Source of the DNA: Pseudomonadota bacterium
GTDB taxonomy: Bacteria; Pseudomonadota; Alphaproteobacteria; Rhizobiales; Rhizobiaceae
Reading direction: 5' to 3'
Length of the DNA: 64,000 nt
Assembly: GCA_023399465.1 (NCBI GenBank)
Contig: JAEWPB010000125.1
Span: forward strand, 31,912 to 95,911
This document shows, in pieces, positions 7,759 to 15,920 of this stretch (position 1 is the first letter of the stretch; every line of letters begins with the position of its first letter). Under the pieces are notes generated by a model that saw only the letters and a program-made list of their open reading frames with translations, searched no databases and was not told the DNA's origin. A program made the position numbers and the translations under genes.

Positions 7759-9600
7759 TTAGCGCGTGTTACGACCCATGCGGGCAAAGCGTGCCGGGTC
7801 GTTCTTCTCCAGCCGCAGCGCCAGGAGGTAGCCGACCACCGCAGCAGCGGGGATCAGTGACGGCAGGATGATGCCAAGTGCCCCGCCTGTCGTGCCGGTC
7901 AGATCGCCAAAGTTCATGAAGATGTAGACGAACAGCCCGGCCATCACCACGCCGGAAACCAGCGGCAGGATCAGGGTGGCGATCGGCGAGCCGGTCGCCT
8001 TCGAACGGCGGAAGAAGGCGATCACCGCAATCGAAGTGACCGTCATCATGCCAAGAACGCCCAGCGTGCCGATCTGGCTGATCCAGGTGAACATGTTGAG
8101 CACCGGATCAAGGCCGAGGCCTGCAAACAGACCGAGGACGACGATCGCGCCGACTGTCTGCACCACCGAACCGATATGCGGGCTCTGGTGCGCATCATGC
8201 GTGCGGCCGAACGTTTCGGGCAGCAGCCCCTCGCGGCCGGCGACGTAGCTGTAGCGCGCCCACCCCAGGTCAAAGAAGCGCTCAAGCTCCACGTCAGGAA
8301 CTTTTCGCCTGAACTCGTTATGCTGCCCTTCGCGGGTCGAGGTGAAGGCCTCGACGAAGCGCGGGCCGAACCAGTCCCGGGCAAAGGCCGATCCCCGCAG
8401 CCGCTCGATCGCCTCCGGCATGGACCGGGCGAAATCGCGAGGCGTTTCCTGGGTATAACCATTGCCGATGGTTTCCGCGTCGGGCTCGATCTTTTCCATG
8501 ATTCCGGCGACACCGGCGGCGATCGTCGCGGCGACCGTCAGATAGGGATTGGTGTCCGCGCCCGGCAGCCTGTTCTCGACACGCAGGGAGCCGGCGTCGT
8601 GGCCGACAACGCGGAAGCAGGTCGTGCGGTTTTCGTAGCCCCAGGTCAGGCCCGGCGGGGCGAAAGTGCCAGGCGCAAAGCGACGGTAGGAATTGACCGT
8701 CGGCTGGAACAGCAGCGTCATGTCGCCGATATAGGTCTGGAGGCCGCCGATGAAGTGGCGGAAGGTCTCGCCCACACCGTTCTTTCTGGTCGGATCGTGA
8801 AAAGCCGATCTGCCGTGGCGATCCAGCAGCGAGACATGCACATGGATGGACTGGCTGTCGGCCGCTTCCGTCCAGCGCGGCATGAAGGTCACGCATTTGC
8901 CCTGGCGCTGGGCCAGCGCGCGCAGGAAATTCTTGAGCAGCACCAGTTGATCCGCCGGCTCCAGTCCCTCACCGGCTGCAATGCAGGCTTCCAGGAAGCC
9001 GCCACCGATTTCCTCATGCATCTTTGCAAGGTTGATGCCCAGCGGCTCGCACATCGCCGCGACCGCCTCGTACCATTCGGTCTGCTCGACCTGATAGAGC
9101 ACCAGATCGTGGCTACCGTGCATGGTGGCCGTCTTGAGGTTGCGGTAGCCCTTGGCGCGGGCGCTTTCCGGTGTCTCGTCGAACAGCGTGTATTCCAGTT
9201 CCATGCCGTAGCAGGGCGTATAGCCGAGCTCACCGACACGATCGAGAACCCGCTTCAGCAGAGAACGGGGGCAGAGTTCTGCAGTTGCGCCGGTGTAGTT
9301 CGCCAGCACAAGCAGATCGTGGCCGGGCTTCGACCACGGAAGACGGCGCACCGTCGACGGATCGACCACCAGCGGATCGTCGTGAAAATCCGAACTTCCG
9401 TCGGAGACGCCCGGTATCTCGAGCACGACATCGGTCGGGTCCAGCGCCAAGGTCACGGGGGACATGCCCATTCCGCTCCTGGCGATGCCCTTGAGACTGC
9501 GGGCCGACACCATCTGCCCGCGCAAAAGCCCATTCGTATCGGTCATGGCGACCGTGGCAAACTTGCTCGCCGGATCGGCGAGGTAATCTTCAATTGTCAT
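7759..9600 (-). CDS. Chimeric glutamine-synthetase-like enzyme fused to the C-terminal part of an APC amino-acid permease
   Basis: Residues 1 to about 447 are a complete type III/GlnT-PuuA-like glutamine synthetase fold, of the class that ligates glutamate to amines. Hallmarks include YGMELEYTLFD, the HVHVSL histidine motif, NSYRRFAPG, WGYENRTT and RLPGADTNPYL. The domain runs to the usual C-terminal ELERFFD. It then passes without a stop (near 8255-8268) into ARYSYVAGREGLLPE, which is the typical loop after helix 8 of APC-superfamily permeases, followed by four hydrophobic helices and a basic tail. The first 60% or so of the permease is absent. The simplest reading is an in-frame deletion that joined a glutamine-synthetase-like gene to a downstream permease gene. 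The ligase part may still work, perhaps membrane-tethered; transport by the stub is unlikely. The start overlaps the TetR gene stop by four bases. Confidence 0.88.
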   Translation of the reverse strand: MTIEDYLADPASKFATVAMTDTNGLLRGQMVSARSLKGIARSGMGMSPVTLALDPTDVVLEIPGVSDGSSDFHDDPLVVDPSTVRRLPWSKPGHDLLVLANYTGATAELCPRSLLKRVLDRVGELGYTPCYGMELEYTLFDETPESARAKGYRNLKTATMHGSHDLVLYQVEQTEWYEAVAAMCEPLGINLAKMHEEIGGGFLEACIAAGEGLEPADQLVLLKNFLRALAQRQGKCVTFMPRWTEAADSQSIHVHVSLLDRHGRSAFHDPTRKNGVGETFRHFIGGLQTYIGDMTLLFQPTVNSYRRFAPGTFAPPGLTWGYENRTTCFRVVGHDAGSLRVENRLPGADTNPYLTVAATIAAGVAGIMEKIEPDAETIGNGYTQETPRDFARSMPEAIERLRGSAFARDWFGPRFVEAFTSTREGQHNEFRRKVPDVELERFFDLGWARYSYVAGREGLLPETFGRTHDAHQSPHIGSVVQTVGAIVVLGLFAGLGLDPVLNMFTWISQIGTLGVLGMMTVTSIAVIAFFRRSKATGSPIATLILPLVSGVVMAGLFVYIFMNFGDLTGTTGGALGIILPSLIPAAAVVGYLLALRLEKNDPARFARMGRNTR

Positions 9601-10283
9601 CGTTCCACCTGCTGAAGGGTTTGGGCGCTTATGAGCGCTTCTAATTGGGCGACGTCTTCCTTCGGCCGGGTCGAATAGGCCTTCAGGAAAACCCGCAAAC
9701 CGTTATTCACGTAGCGCGCCACCTCCGCCCGCGTCGGAGGAGCGTCGGGCATGTAGAGGGCTTGAGTTCGTGGCGCGGAAAGGATGAGGCCCCAGAGATC
9801 CTGGGCTGCCAGCTCGGCATCTTCGAATGCCAGTTCGCCAGCCGCCTTGCGGCCGTCCAGATAGTCCATGATGCCGCTCAACAGGCGGTCGGGACCCGAT
9901 TGCTGATAGGCGCGGCCGATCTCCGGAAAGCGCTGCACCTCGCCGATGATGAGACGCGCCAGCGACAGAAGATCGGGACGCATCACCGTATCGGCATAGT
10001 CCCAGGCGAACTCGAAAAGATCGGCGACCAGGCCCTTGCCTGACGGATGCTGGAAGACCTCCAGCATGTGGTCGCGCTCGCCCAGCATCATCGCCGAGAA
10101 CAGCGCTTCCTTCGATTCGAAGTATTGGTAGAGCGTCGGCTTCGACAGGCCCGCCTCGATGGCAACCGCATCCATGGTGGCGCCCGAATAGCCGGTCTCG
10201 GAAAATACCTTCAACGCGGCCTCGAGCACACGCCGCTCGCGTTCGATCCTGTTTTGCTGGCGGCGTGAAAGGGCGGCGGTCAT
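9597..10283 (-). CDS. TetR/AcrR-family transcriptional regulator
   Basis: A 228-residue one-component repressor. The N-terminal helix-turn-helix is clear (ALKVFSETGYSGATM, then AIEAGLSKPTLYQYF and SKEALF, about residues 20-60). The C-terminal ligand-binding region is AefR-like. It lies inside the catabolic operon with four-base stop/start overlaps on both sides, so it is co-translated with the enzymes it probably controls. Its likely operator is the palindrome at 14001-14020 ahead of the first operon gene, which would make it autoregulatory and induced by the pathway substrate. The ligand is unknown. Confidence 0.9.
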   Translation of the reverse strand: MTAALSRRQQNRIERERRVLEAALKVFSETGYSGATMDAVAIEAGLSKPTLYQYFESKEALFSAMMLGERDHMLEVFQHPSGKGLVADLFEFAWDYADTVMRPDLLSLARLIIGEVQRFPEIGRAYQQSGPDRLLSGIMDYLDGRKAAGELAFEDAELAAQDLWGLILSAPRTQALYMPDAPPTRAEVARYVNNGLRVFLKAYSTRPKEDVAQLEALISAQTLQQVER

Positions 10284-11572
10284 TGCGGCAGTTTCCCGAG
10301 AAATTCCAGAAGGATACGTGTATAGTTGTCCGGCTGCTCGACGTTGCAGACGTGACCGGAATCGGCGATCGTCTCGTAGCGCAGGTCAGGCATGGGGGCC
10401 TCGGCATGAATGCGGTGGGCCACGCCGCGGATTTCGCTCGGAGAGGCCAACCGGTCATGCTCTCCCGTCATCATCAGCACCGGCATGGTCAAACGCGAGA
10501 AATCAAATCGTTCCAGCGGATTGGTGAAGCAGTGGATTGCATCGCGATAGGTCGCAGACGCTATCGCGGCCATGGAGGCGAACAGCGTCTCCCGCACCGC
10601 CTCGGAAGCATTCGGCCCGGCCAGCACATTGACGACCGAAGGTGCGAAATCGGCCGGTGTCTGGCCGGCATCGAGCGGCACCTGGCGGCTGAGCCGGAAC
10701 GCCTCCCGCTCTTCGGCCTTTGCCTCGGACATGCCGGTACAGCCACCGGATAGCACAAGCCCGGATAGCAATTGCGGGTAGCGCATGGCAAAGGATGTGG
10801 CGATCCACGAACCGTAGGACAGGCCGACGAGCACCAGACGATCGGCGCCGAGCGCCTCGCGCACCTGCAGGATGTCGGCGCAGTAATCCTCGATCGTGGA
10901 GGGTTCCGCCCCGAGCGCACTGCCGCCGTAGCCGCGAAGGTCGAGTGCCGCTGCGCGCATGGTGCTTCCGACCGCAGTCAATTGCGGCAACCAGTTCGAT
11001 CGCGCACCGCCGATACCGTGCAGGAATAGACAAAGCGGACCGGTCCTTGGAGGCGTCACGGTGACAGCCAGCCGTAGCGGTTCGGTAAGGATCATTTCTT
11101 CGGTTGCGACGGGTGCCGGCAGCGTCCTCGAAGAGGTGGCGGCTACGGCGAACCTTGCCTGCTCATCAAGTGCGGCGATGCCCATCTCGAATACCACTTT
11201 CGTGCCGGCGCAAATCGCGCCGAGCCGCGGTTCGGGCGCCGTCACCGTGGCGGTCCAGCGGATGGTACTGCCGCCTCCCTCGCCATTCTCCACCGAGAAC
11301 CGGGCATCATAGGCCTCGGCATTGGCGATGCCCTGCAAATGGGTGTAGCCGAGCGTGCGGTCGCTGTCGCTGAACCAGGTCAGTTGTTCGCGATAGAGCG
11401 TATCCTCGCCATGCGTGGTGAACGCGCGGATCAGGCCCCCGCGCGCATCGCGCTCTTCCCGGATGGTGGCGATGGCGGGATGCCATGACCCGCAGAAATC
11501 GCGGGCAATGGCCCATACAGCCTCCGGCGCTGCCGTGCTGTAACCGATCACTTCGACGCAATCGCTCGGCAT
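10280..11572 (-). CDS. SRPBCC-domain/alpha-beta-hydrolase fusion protein
   Basis: Two domains are visible. Residues 1 to about 145 match the SRPBCC/polyketide-cyclase-like helix-grip fold that binds hydrophobic ligands, starting VEVIGYSTAAPEAVWAIARDF. Residues about 170-430 are an alpha/beta hydrolase with oxyanion-hole motif FLHGIGG, nucleophile elbow GLSYGSW (Ser252), the acid in TGEHDRLA and the final His in DSGHVCNVEQP. In nicotinate degradation an alpha/beta hydrolase (NicD) deformylates the product of NicX. The NicX-like gene in this operon suggests an analogous hydrolytic step here. The fused SRPBCC domain is not part of NicD and may hold a hydrophobic intermediate. The gene overlaps the TetR gene by four bases and starts six bases after the dehydrogenase-like gene. 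Confidence 0.85.
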   Translation of the reverse strand: MPSDCVEVIGYSTAAPEAVWAIARDFCGSWHPAIATIREERDARGGLIRAFTTHGEDTLYREQLTWFSDSDRTLGYTHLQGIANAEAYDARFSVENGEGGGSTIRWTATVTAPEPRLGAICAGTKVVFEMGIAALDEQARFAVAATSSRTLPAPVATEEMILTEPLRLAVTVTPPRTGPLCLFLHGIGGARSNWLPQLTAVGSTMRAAALDLRGYGGSALGAEPSTIEDYCADILQVREALGADRLVLVGLSYGSWIATSFAMRYPQLLSGLVLSGGCTGMSEAKAEEREAFRLSRQVPLDAGQTPADFAPSVVNVLAGPNASEAVRETLFASMAAIASATYRDAIHCFTNPLERFDFSRLTMPVLMMTGEHDRLASPSEIRGVAHRIHAEAPMPDLRYETIADSGHVCNVEQPDNYTRILLEFLGKLPQ

Positions 11573-11578
11573 GGCGTG

Positions 11579-12889
11579 CTACCTGAGCGCGCGCGGGCCG
11601 GCGGAGTCGCCGCGCCACAGCGAATTGCGCGCTCCGCCCTCGTCGCCGGGGGCGTCGTCGATCTCGTCCATGTCGTAGAGTGACAGCACCGAGAGATAGT
11701 CCTCCATGATTTCAGAGGTGTAGGGCAACATCAAAGCACCGCAGCGGCTGTCGCGATACATCCGCTCCAGCGGAAGCGATCGCAGCATCGATTGCCCGCC
11801 GCAGGTGCGGATCGCCATTGTCGCTATTTCCGCGGCACCTTCCATGACGTTGTACTGCGCCGCGTACATGCGCATGACTTCCCCCTTGGACGGGAAGCCC
11901 TTGGCCTCGCTGAAGGCCTGCCACCACAGCGCCCGCATGCTGGCAAGACGCGCATACATTTTTCCGACGGCAACGCGCTTCGTGGCGTACATGCGCCGGT
12001 CGATCGGGGGCTGACCGGGGATCTTGCCCTTGAGATAATCCACCATGAAGTCGAAGGCGCCCTGGGCGACGCCCATATAGGTCGGCGACAGCGTCGCCAT
12101 CATGTGTGGCCAGTTCGGCAGGGTCTTGCCGAAGATGCCGCGCGGCATCAGCATGTCTTCCTCGGACACGAACACGCCCTTCAGGATCAGGTCGCGGCTG
12201 TTCGTGCCGCGCATGCCCAGCGGATCCCAGTCGCCCTTGATCGACAGGCCCGGTGCATCCTTGTGAACCACGAAGAGCATCGTGTCCTCGTGGCGGGGCT
12301 CCTGGCCCTCGAAGACCTCGGTGCAGACGATGGTGTAGTAATCGCAATAGCCGGCGAGCGAGGCGAACTTCTTGAAGCCGTCGATCACCCAGCCGCCGTC
12401 GACCTTTCGGCATTGCGTCTGGTTCGGCTTCGACGTCCAGTTCTGGCCGCCTTCCGAAATCGGCTGCGAGAAGATTGCCTTTTCCGCAATGGCGCGGCGG
12501 AACTGCCGGGCGCGCAACGGTGCGAATGCCGCCTTCTCCTCCGCGGTCAGGTTCGGCATGTCGAACATGAAACGCGACCATGCCATCGAGGAGTTATGCA
12601 TGTTGAAGGTCAGCGCAGTCGCGCCGCAGTATTTGCCGATCTCGGCACCGACCATGGCATACTCGGACATCGTGAAGTCCCAGCCGCCGAACTCCTCCGG
12701 GATGCACAGCCCGAGGAAGCCCTCGTCCGCCAGATCGCGGTAATTGTCGACGGGAAACGACGCATCGTCATCGATCGCCTTGGCGCGCGGCGCGAACATT
12801 TCGCGGCCGAGTTCGTTCACCCGGCGCAGGACGTCCTGAACCTTGGGGCGGATGCGTGTCAGGTCGTAGTAATCGGCAATATCGCTCAT
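11579..12889 (-). CDS. Acyl-CoA-dehydrogenase-family flavoprotein, atypical
   Basis: A 436-residue protein from ATG 12889, chosen because GGAGA lies six bases upstream; an upstream in-frame start at 12937 has none. The acyl-CoA dehydrogenase fold is evident: an N-terminal helical domain, the FAD/substrate region SQPISEGGQNW, the beta domain with GWVIDGFKKFAS and WDPLGMRGTNSRDL, and a C-terminal helical bundle with AIRTCGGQSMLRSLPLERMYRDSR. The usual catalytic Glu of the YEGT motif is not present: the equivalent region reads LMLPYTSEIMEDYL. The protein may therefore act on a non-CoA substrate or as a flavin monooxygenase-like member of the superfamily. It is the second gene of the NicX-like operon, 19 bases after the dioxygenase gene. 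Exact reaction unknown. Confidence 0.85.
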   Translation of the reverse strand: MSDIADYYDLTRIRPKVQDVLRRVNELGREMFAPRAKAIDDDASFPVDNYRDLADEGFLGLCIPEEFGGWDFTMSEYAMVGAEIGKYCGATALTFNMHNSSMAWSRFMFDMPNLTAEEKAAFAPLRARQFRRAIAEKAIFSQPISEGGQNWTSKPNQTQCRKVDGGWVIDGFKKFASLAGYCDYYTIVCTEVFEGQEPRHEDTMLFVVHKDAPGLSIKGDWDPLGMRGTNSRDLILKGVFVSEEDMLMPRGIFGKTLPNWPHMMATLSPTYMGVAQGAFDFMVDYLKGKIPGQPPIDRRMYATKRVAVGKMYARLASMRALWWQAFSEAKGFPSKGEVMRMYAAQYNVMEGAAEIATMAIRTCGGQSMLRSLPLERMYRDSRCGALMLPYTSEIMEDYLSVLSLYDMDEIDDAPGDEGGARNSLWRGDSAGPRALR

Positions 12890-12908
12890 GCTGTTTTCTC
12901 CGATGGCG

Positions 12909-13961
12909 TCAAAGCGCCAGTTCCCCTTGCAGGACACCGTTCTTCACGACGATGGTCCCATCGAGCGCAATCGTGCAGTTGCGCATCGGCAGATCGAAAT
13001 GGCCGAGCGTATAGCGATCGGCATACTGGTTGGCCCCGGTCGACCACAGGAAGGATCCCGCCAGCGCCCGGAATTCGACGGCCTGCATGTCGCGCTTGTC
13101 GTACATCGCAGCGGAAACCCAGCGGGCCCGCGGGTTCATGCCCCAGCCGACATGGCTCATGCCGTAGGCATTGCGGTCGTCCCAGGCTTCCATGTATTCG
13201 CGGAAATGGATGGCATCGATGCCGTCGCCCTTGATGGCGGTGACAAAATCATTCTCGACGGTGAAGTCGATCCGGCTCGCCAATGTCGACTTGAACGTCA
13301 GGTTCATGTCGCCGACGTCCATGACGATGCGGCCATTGACGCTGTTCTTGCCCGGGAAGGCGAGGCACAGTCCGCCCGGCCAGTGGGCGACGGCACCGGG
13401 GCTGGTGCCGAAACCGGGCGTGCCGCCGCAGGGGGCGCCGCGCAGATCAATGACCAGATCCGAGCCGGCAGCGGAGGTGACGCGCATTTCATTCGCCTCG
13501 CGCAACATCTGGATGCCGAGCGCGATCTTCGGCCCCAGTTCGGCGGTCGGCTCCGTGCGCTCGAGGATCTCCGGATGCTCGTTGCAGACCACCAGAAGGC
13601 GCGTGCCGCCCGCCTCTTCGATCTCAGGCCATTCCGGCGCATGGATCAATCCTTCGACCGTGCAGTCGACGATGACCTCGACGCGCTTCAGCATTTCGAT
13701 GACGGCACGGTTGTGCTGGATCGCCCAGGACGTGCCGGTCGATTTCACCGGCACCGGTGCAGTCTGGCGCGGCGTCGGCATCTGCAGCATGCAGTATTCC
13801 GCGCCGAGATCATGCAGGGCCAGATCGGACAGCTGCACCAGCACGGGACGCGACTGCGTTTCCGACAGGATTGCGACCCTCGTCCCCTTGCCGATGCCAT
13901 TCAACGCGAAGACGCGGCGAAAACAATCCAGCCACCGTCCTTCAATGCGCTCTTGCAACAT
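12909..13961 (-). CDS. NicX-like (2,5-dihydroxypyridine 5,6-dioxygenase family) ring-cleavage enzyme
   Basis: A 350-residue protein of the leucyl-aminopeptidase-fold family that includes NicX, a mononuclear non-heme iron dioxygenase that opens 2,5-dihydroxypyridine to N-formylmaleamate. All three iron ligands of NicX have counterparts: His270 in GMSHVGWG, and His321 and Asp323 in GHFDLPMRNC. Surrounding blocks such as DVGDMNLTFKS and GSFLWSTGAN also fit. ATG 13961 has a strong GGGGGGAGGT site. It is the first gene of the operon, so transcription probably starts in the 14001-14060 area next to the palindrome. Substrate could be a pyridine diol or another hydroxylated N-heterocycle; metal-peptidase activity is less likely given the ligand pattern. 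Confidence 0.75.
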   Translation of the reverse strand: MLQERIEGRWLDCFRRVFALNGIGKGTRVAILSETQSRPVLVQLSDLALHDLGAEYCMLQMPTPRQTAPVPVKSTGTSWAIQHNRAVIEMLKRVEVIVDCTVEGLIHAPEWPEIEEAGGTRLLVVCNEHPEILERTEPTAELGPKIALGIQMLREANEMRVTSAAGSDLVIDLRGAPCGGTPGFGTSPGAVAHWPGGLCLAFPGKNSVNGRIVMDVGDMNLTFKSTLASRIDFTVENDFVTAIKGDGIDAIHFREYMEAWDDRNAYGMSHVGWGMNPRARWVSAAMYDKRDMQAVEFRALAGSFLWSTGANQYADRYTLGHFDLPMRNCTIALDGTIVVKNGVLQGELAL

Positions 13962-14000
13962 CGCGACCTCCCCCCTGATGATCCCGCAGACTCTGCAATT

Positions 14001-14020
14001 TCTTAACTCACGAGTTAAGA
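14001..14020. promoter_or_regulatory. 20-bp palindrome, probable TetR operator of the NicX-like operon
   Basis: TCTTAACTC-AC-GAGTTAAGA has two perfect 9-bp arms around two central bases. It is centred about 50 bp upstream of the NicX-like start codon, the expected place and symmetry for a TetR dimer site, and a TetR gene lies in the same operon. The half-sites are AT-rich compared with the surroundings. Confidence 0.7.
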
Positions 14021-14338
14021 TTTGCGGTTATTCAATTTTTGTCAACTGGATCTTCGAAAATCAGTCGTCGCTCGATTGATATTTGTATTTTCGAATATTT
14101 TGCCCATCTGAGCAGCCATCGCCGCTGACGGCGCGTGCCGCCTCGCACGTCTTCAGCACACACTCCCGCGCAAGGATGCGCAGGAGCCGAAGGTATATCG
14201 GGGAAATGATGTGAAAGCCCAGGTCAGGGCGGCGGCGGGCAATGACGGAAGGCACCGTCGCCCCGCAAAGCGGATTCCTTCGGACTGCAGAATGGAGCAG
14301 ACGACAGCCGCAGACCTTGCCGGCCGCGCGGGGAAGGC
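14021..14338. other. Non-coding stretch between the catabolic operon and the EPS locus
   Basis: The first 80 bases are AT-rich and probably hold the promoter of the leftward NicX-like operon. The remainder is GC-rich with no recognisable gene, and the end of the chain-length gene abuts it. No RNA gene or mobile-element signature was seen. Confidence 0.5.
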
Positions 14339-15634
14339 TTACTCGGCAGGCTCTGCCTTTTCCAGTGCCAACCACTCTCTGACCACAGCGGCCGCAATGC
14401 CCAACGCGATGCCGAACGCGGCTGCGAACAAAATCACCAGAAGCGGGCGGGGATGGCTGGGGTACTGGGGCTGCTGTGCCGCAATCAGGACCTGGATCCC
14501 GTCATGTTCAGGCACCAGAGTCTGCTGAACCGCTTCCTCGTAGCGTAACAACATTCGGCTATGGAGGGTCCGGTAGGTTTCGCTCGAGGCCTCCAGTTCC
14601 CGCAGGCGGGCCTCTTGCCGCTTGTTTTCCCGGACCTTCAATGTGGCTTCTTCAAAGGCCGCCTCGAGTACGGCCTGTCGCCGCGCCGCCTCGTCGCGCT
14701 CGCTCGTCGATGGCGCAGCGGGGTACTGGATGCCGACCGGTTGCGGCGCCGGCTCCGGCGCGGCCGCCGCCGCCCTTGCCGCCTTGAGCTGTACGTTCAG
14801 CTCATACAGACGCTGCTCGGCCTGGAGGCTCTGGTTGCTGCCGCTGCCGATGATGTTGTTTTCTGCCCTGAAGCTCTCGACTGCGCGCTCCGCCGTCTCG
14901 AGCTGTTGGCGAAGCTCGCCGAGGCGCTGCGTCAGCCAGGCAACCGATTGCTGCATCGTAACCGCCTCGCCATCCCGGCGCTGCGTCCTGTAGGTATCGA
15001 TGAGCGCGCTGACAATGTCGGCAGCCCGCGCAGCGTCGGTGGAATTATAGGAGATCGTCGTGATCGGCGACATGGCCGGGCGCGAGATGGTCAGGTTGCG
15101 ACGCAGCGTCTGTATTGCCTCCTGCTGCTTGTCGACCTTCCTTTCCGGTCTGGCAAGAGCCGGGATATACTGGGCGAGAGACAGGGTGAGATATCGCTTC
15201 GCGGCTCGCGCCCGGTCTCTGAGAAGGTCCTGGTCGTCCTTTGCAATGCCCGCTTTCACGAGGTCGAGCTGGGCGACGACGGCACGCACCACCGAATCGG
15301 AGCGCATCAGCTGCGTCTGGCTCTGGATGTAAAACTCTTCCGGCACCGTGGAGGATACCGGCTCTATCAGAAGGGTCGCGGTGGCGATATAGCGTGACGG
15401 AGAATAGGCGAGATAGGCCCCACCTGCCCCTAGGCACAGCAAGACGATGAGCAGGATGAGGAAGATATTCCCCCGGATCAACATCCCGATGTCCCTGAGG
15501 CCGGTGGCGGCCCTGGGCGCCGGTTCGGGCTGCATGCTGACCCGCGTGAACTTGAGGCGAAGCGGGGCTTCTGCCTTTCCGTCGTCCCCTGCATCCGAGG
15601 CGGCATTGTTCAGCTTGCTTGAAAGTTCGACCAT
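14339..15634 (-). CDS. Exopolysaccharide chain-length/polymerization protein (Wzz/GumC family)
   Basis: A polysaccharide co-polymerase: two membrane segments (about residues 55-75 from ATG 15634, and near the C-terminus at VILFAAAFGIALGIAA) enclose a long periplasmic domain with extended coiled coil (QQLETAERAVESFRAEN, and a second helix around the REAREL-like stretch). The C-terminal end stops soon after the second membrane helix, so the Wzc-type cytosolic tyrosine-kinase domain is missing and no separate kinase gene is visible in the locus. An in-frame start at 15715 is possible; neither start has a strong ribosome site. It controls EPS chain length together with the Wza-like protein at 27434. 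Confidence 0.88.
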   Translation of the reverse strand: MVELSSKLNNAASDAGDDGKAEAPLRLKFTRVSMQPEPAPRAATGLRDIGMLIRGNIFLILLIVLLCLGAGGAYLAYSPSRYIATATLLIEPVSSTVPEEFYIQSQTQLMRSDSVVRAVVAQLDLVKAGIAKDDQDLLRDRARAAKRYLTLSLAQYIPALARPERKVDKQQEAIQTLRRNLTISRPAMSPITTISYNSTDAARAADIVSALIDTYRTQRRDGEAVTMQQSVAWLTQRLGELRQQLETAERAVESFRAENNIIGSGSNQSLQAEQRLYELNVQLKAARAAAAAPEPAPQPVGIQYPAAPSTSERDEAARRQAVLEAAFEEATLKVRENKRQEARLRELEASSETYRTLHSRMLLRYEEAVQQTLVPEHDGIQVLIAAQQPQYPSHPRPLLVILFAAAFGIALGIAAAVVREWLALEKAEPAE

Positions 15635-15920
15635 CGCCCCGACTCTTGTAACGCTTGCAACAGGTGCAAATACTGGGAGCGTCGGGGCTTCGATCCTAGA
15701 CCCGAAATCGGGCATCCCGCGACATCCGACCTCCCCCTAAGAGAGATGGAGCTACCTCTACGCGCAGCCCCCTTGCCCGGGAAGGGGCACGCAGGCAACA
15801 ATTCGAGGTAGTAACTACAACTTTCAGTCGGGTTTACCCCCGGATAGCCCACCCGCATCATCGTTCGCAGTCCGGGACTGCCACAATGTCCCCGTACATG
15901 CCCCACAGGAGGAGACCGTC
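15635..15920. other. Divergent intergenic region in the EPS locus
   Basis: This lies between the leftward chain-length gene and the rightward epimerase gene, and should hold promoters for both. A small hairpin, CCCCTT-GCCCGGG-AAGGGG, lies at about 15770-15788. AGGAGGAG just before 15921 is the ribosome site of the epimerase gene. No confident -35/-10 pair was found. Confidence 0.4.

Noticed and set aside
14001..14020. CtrA site reading of the TTAA...TTAA palindrome upstream of the NicX-like gene
   Set aside because: The two TTAA halves are separated by eight bases, not seven, and the full 9-bp arms with a TetR gene in the operon fit a TetR operator better.
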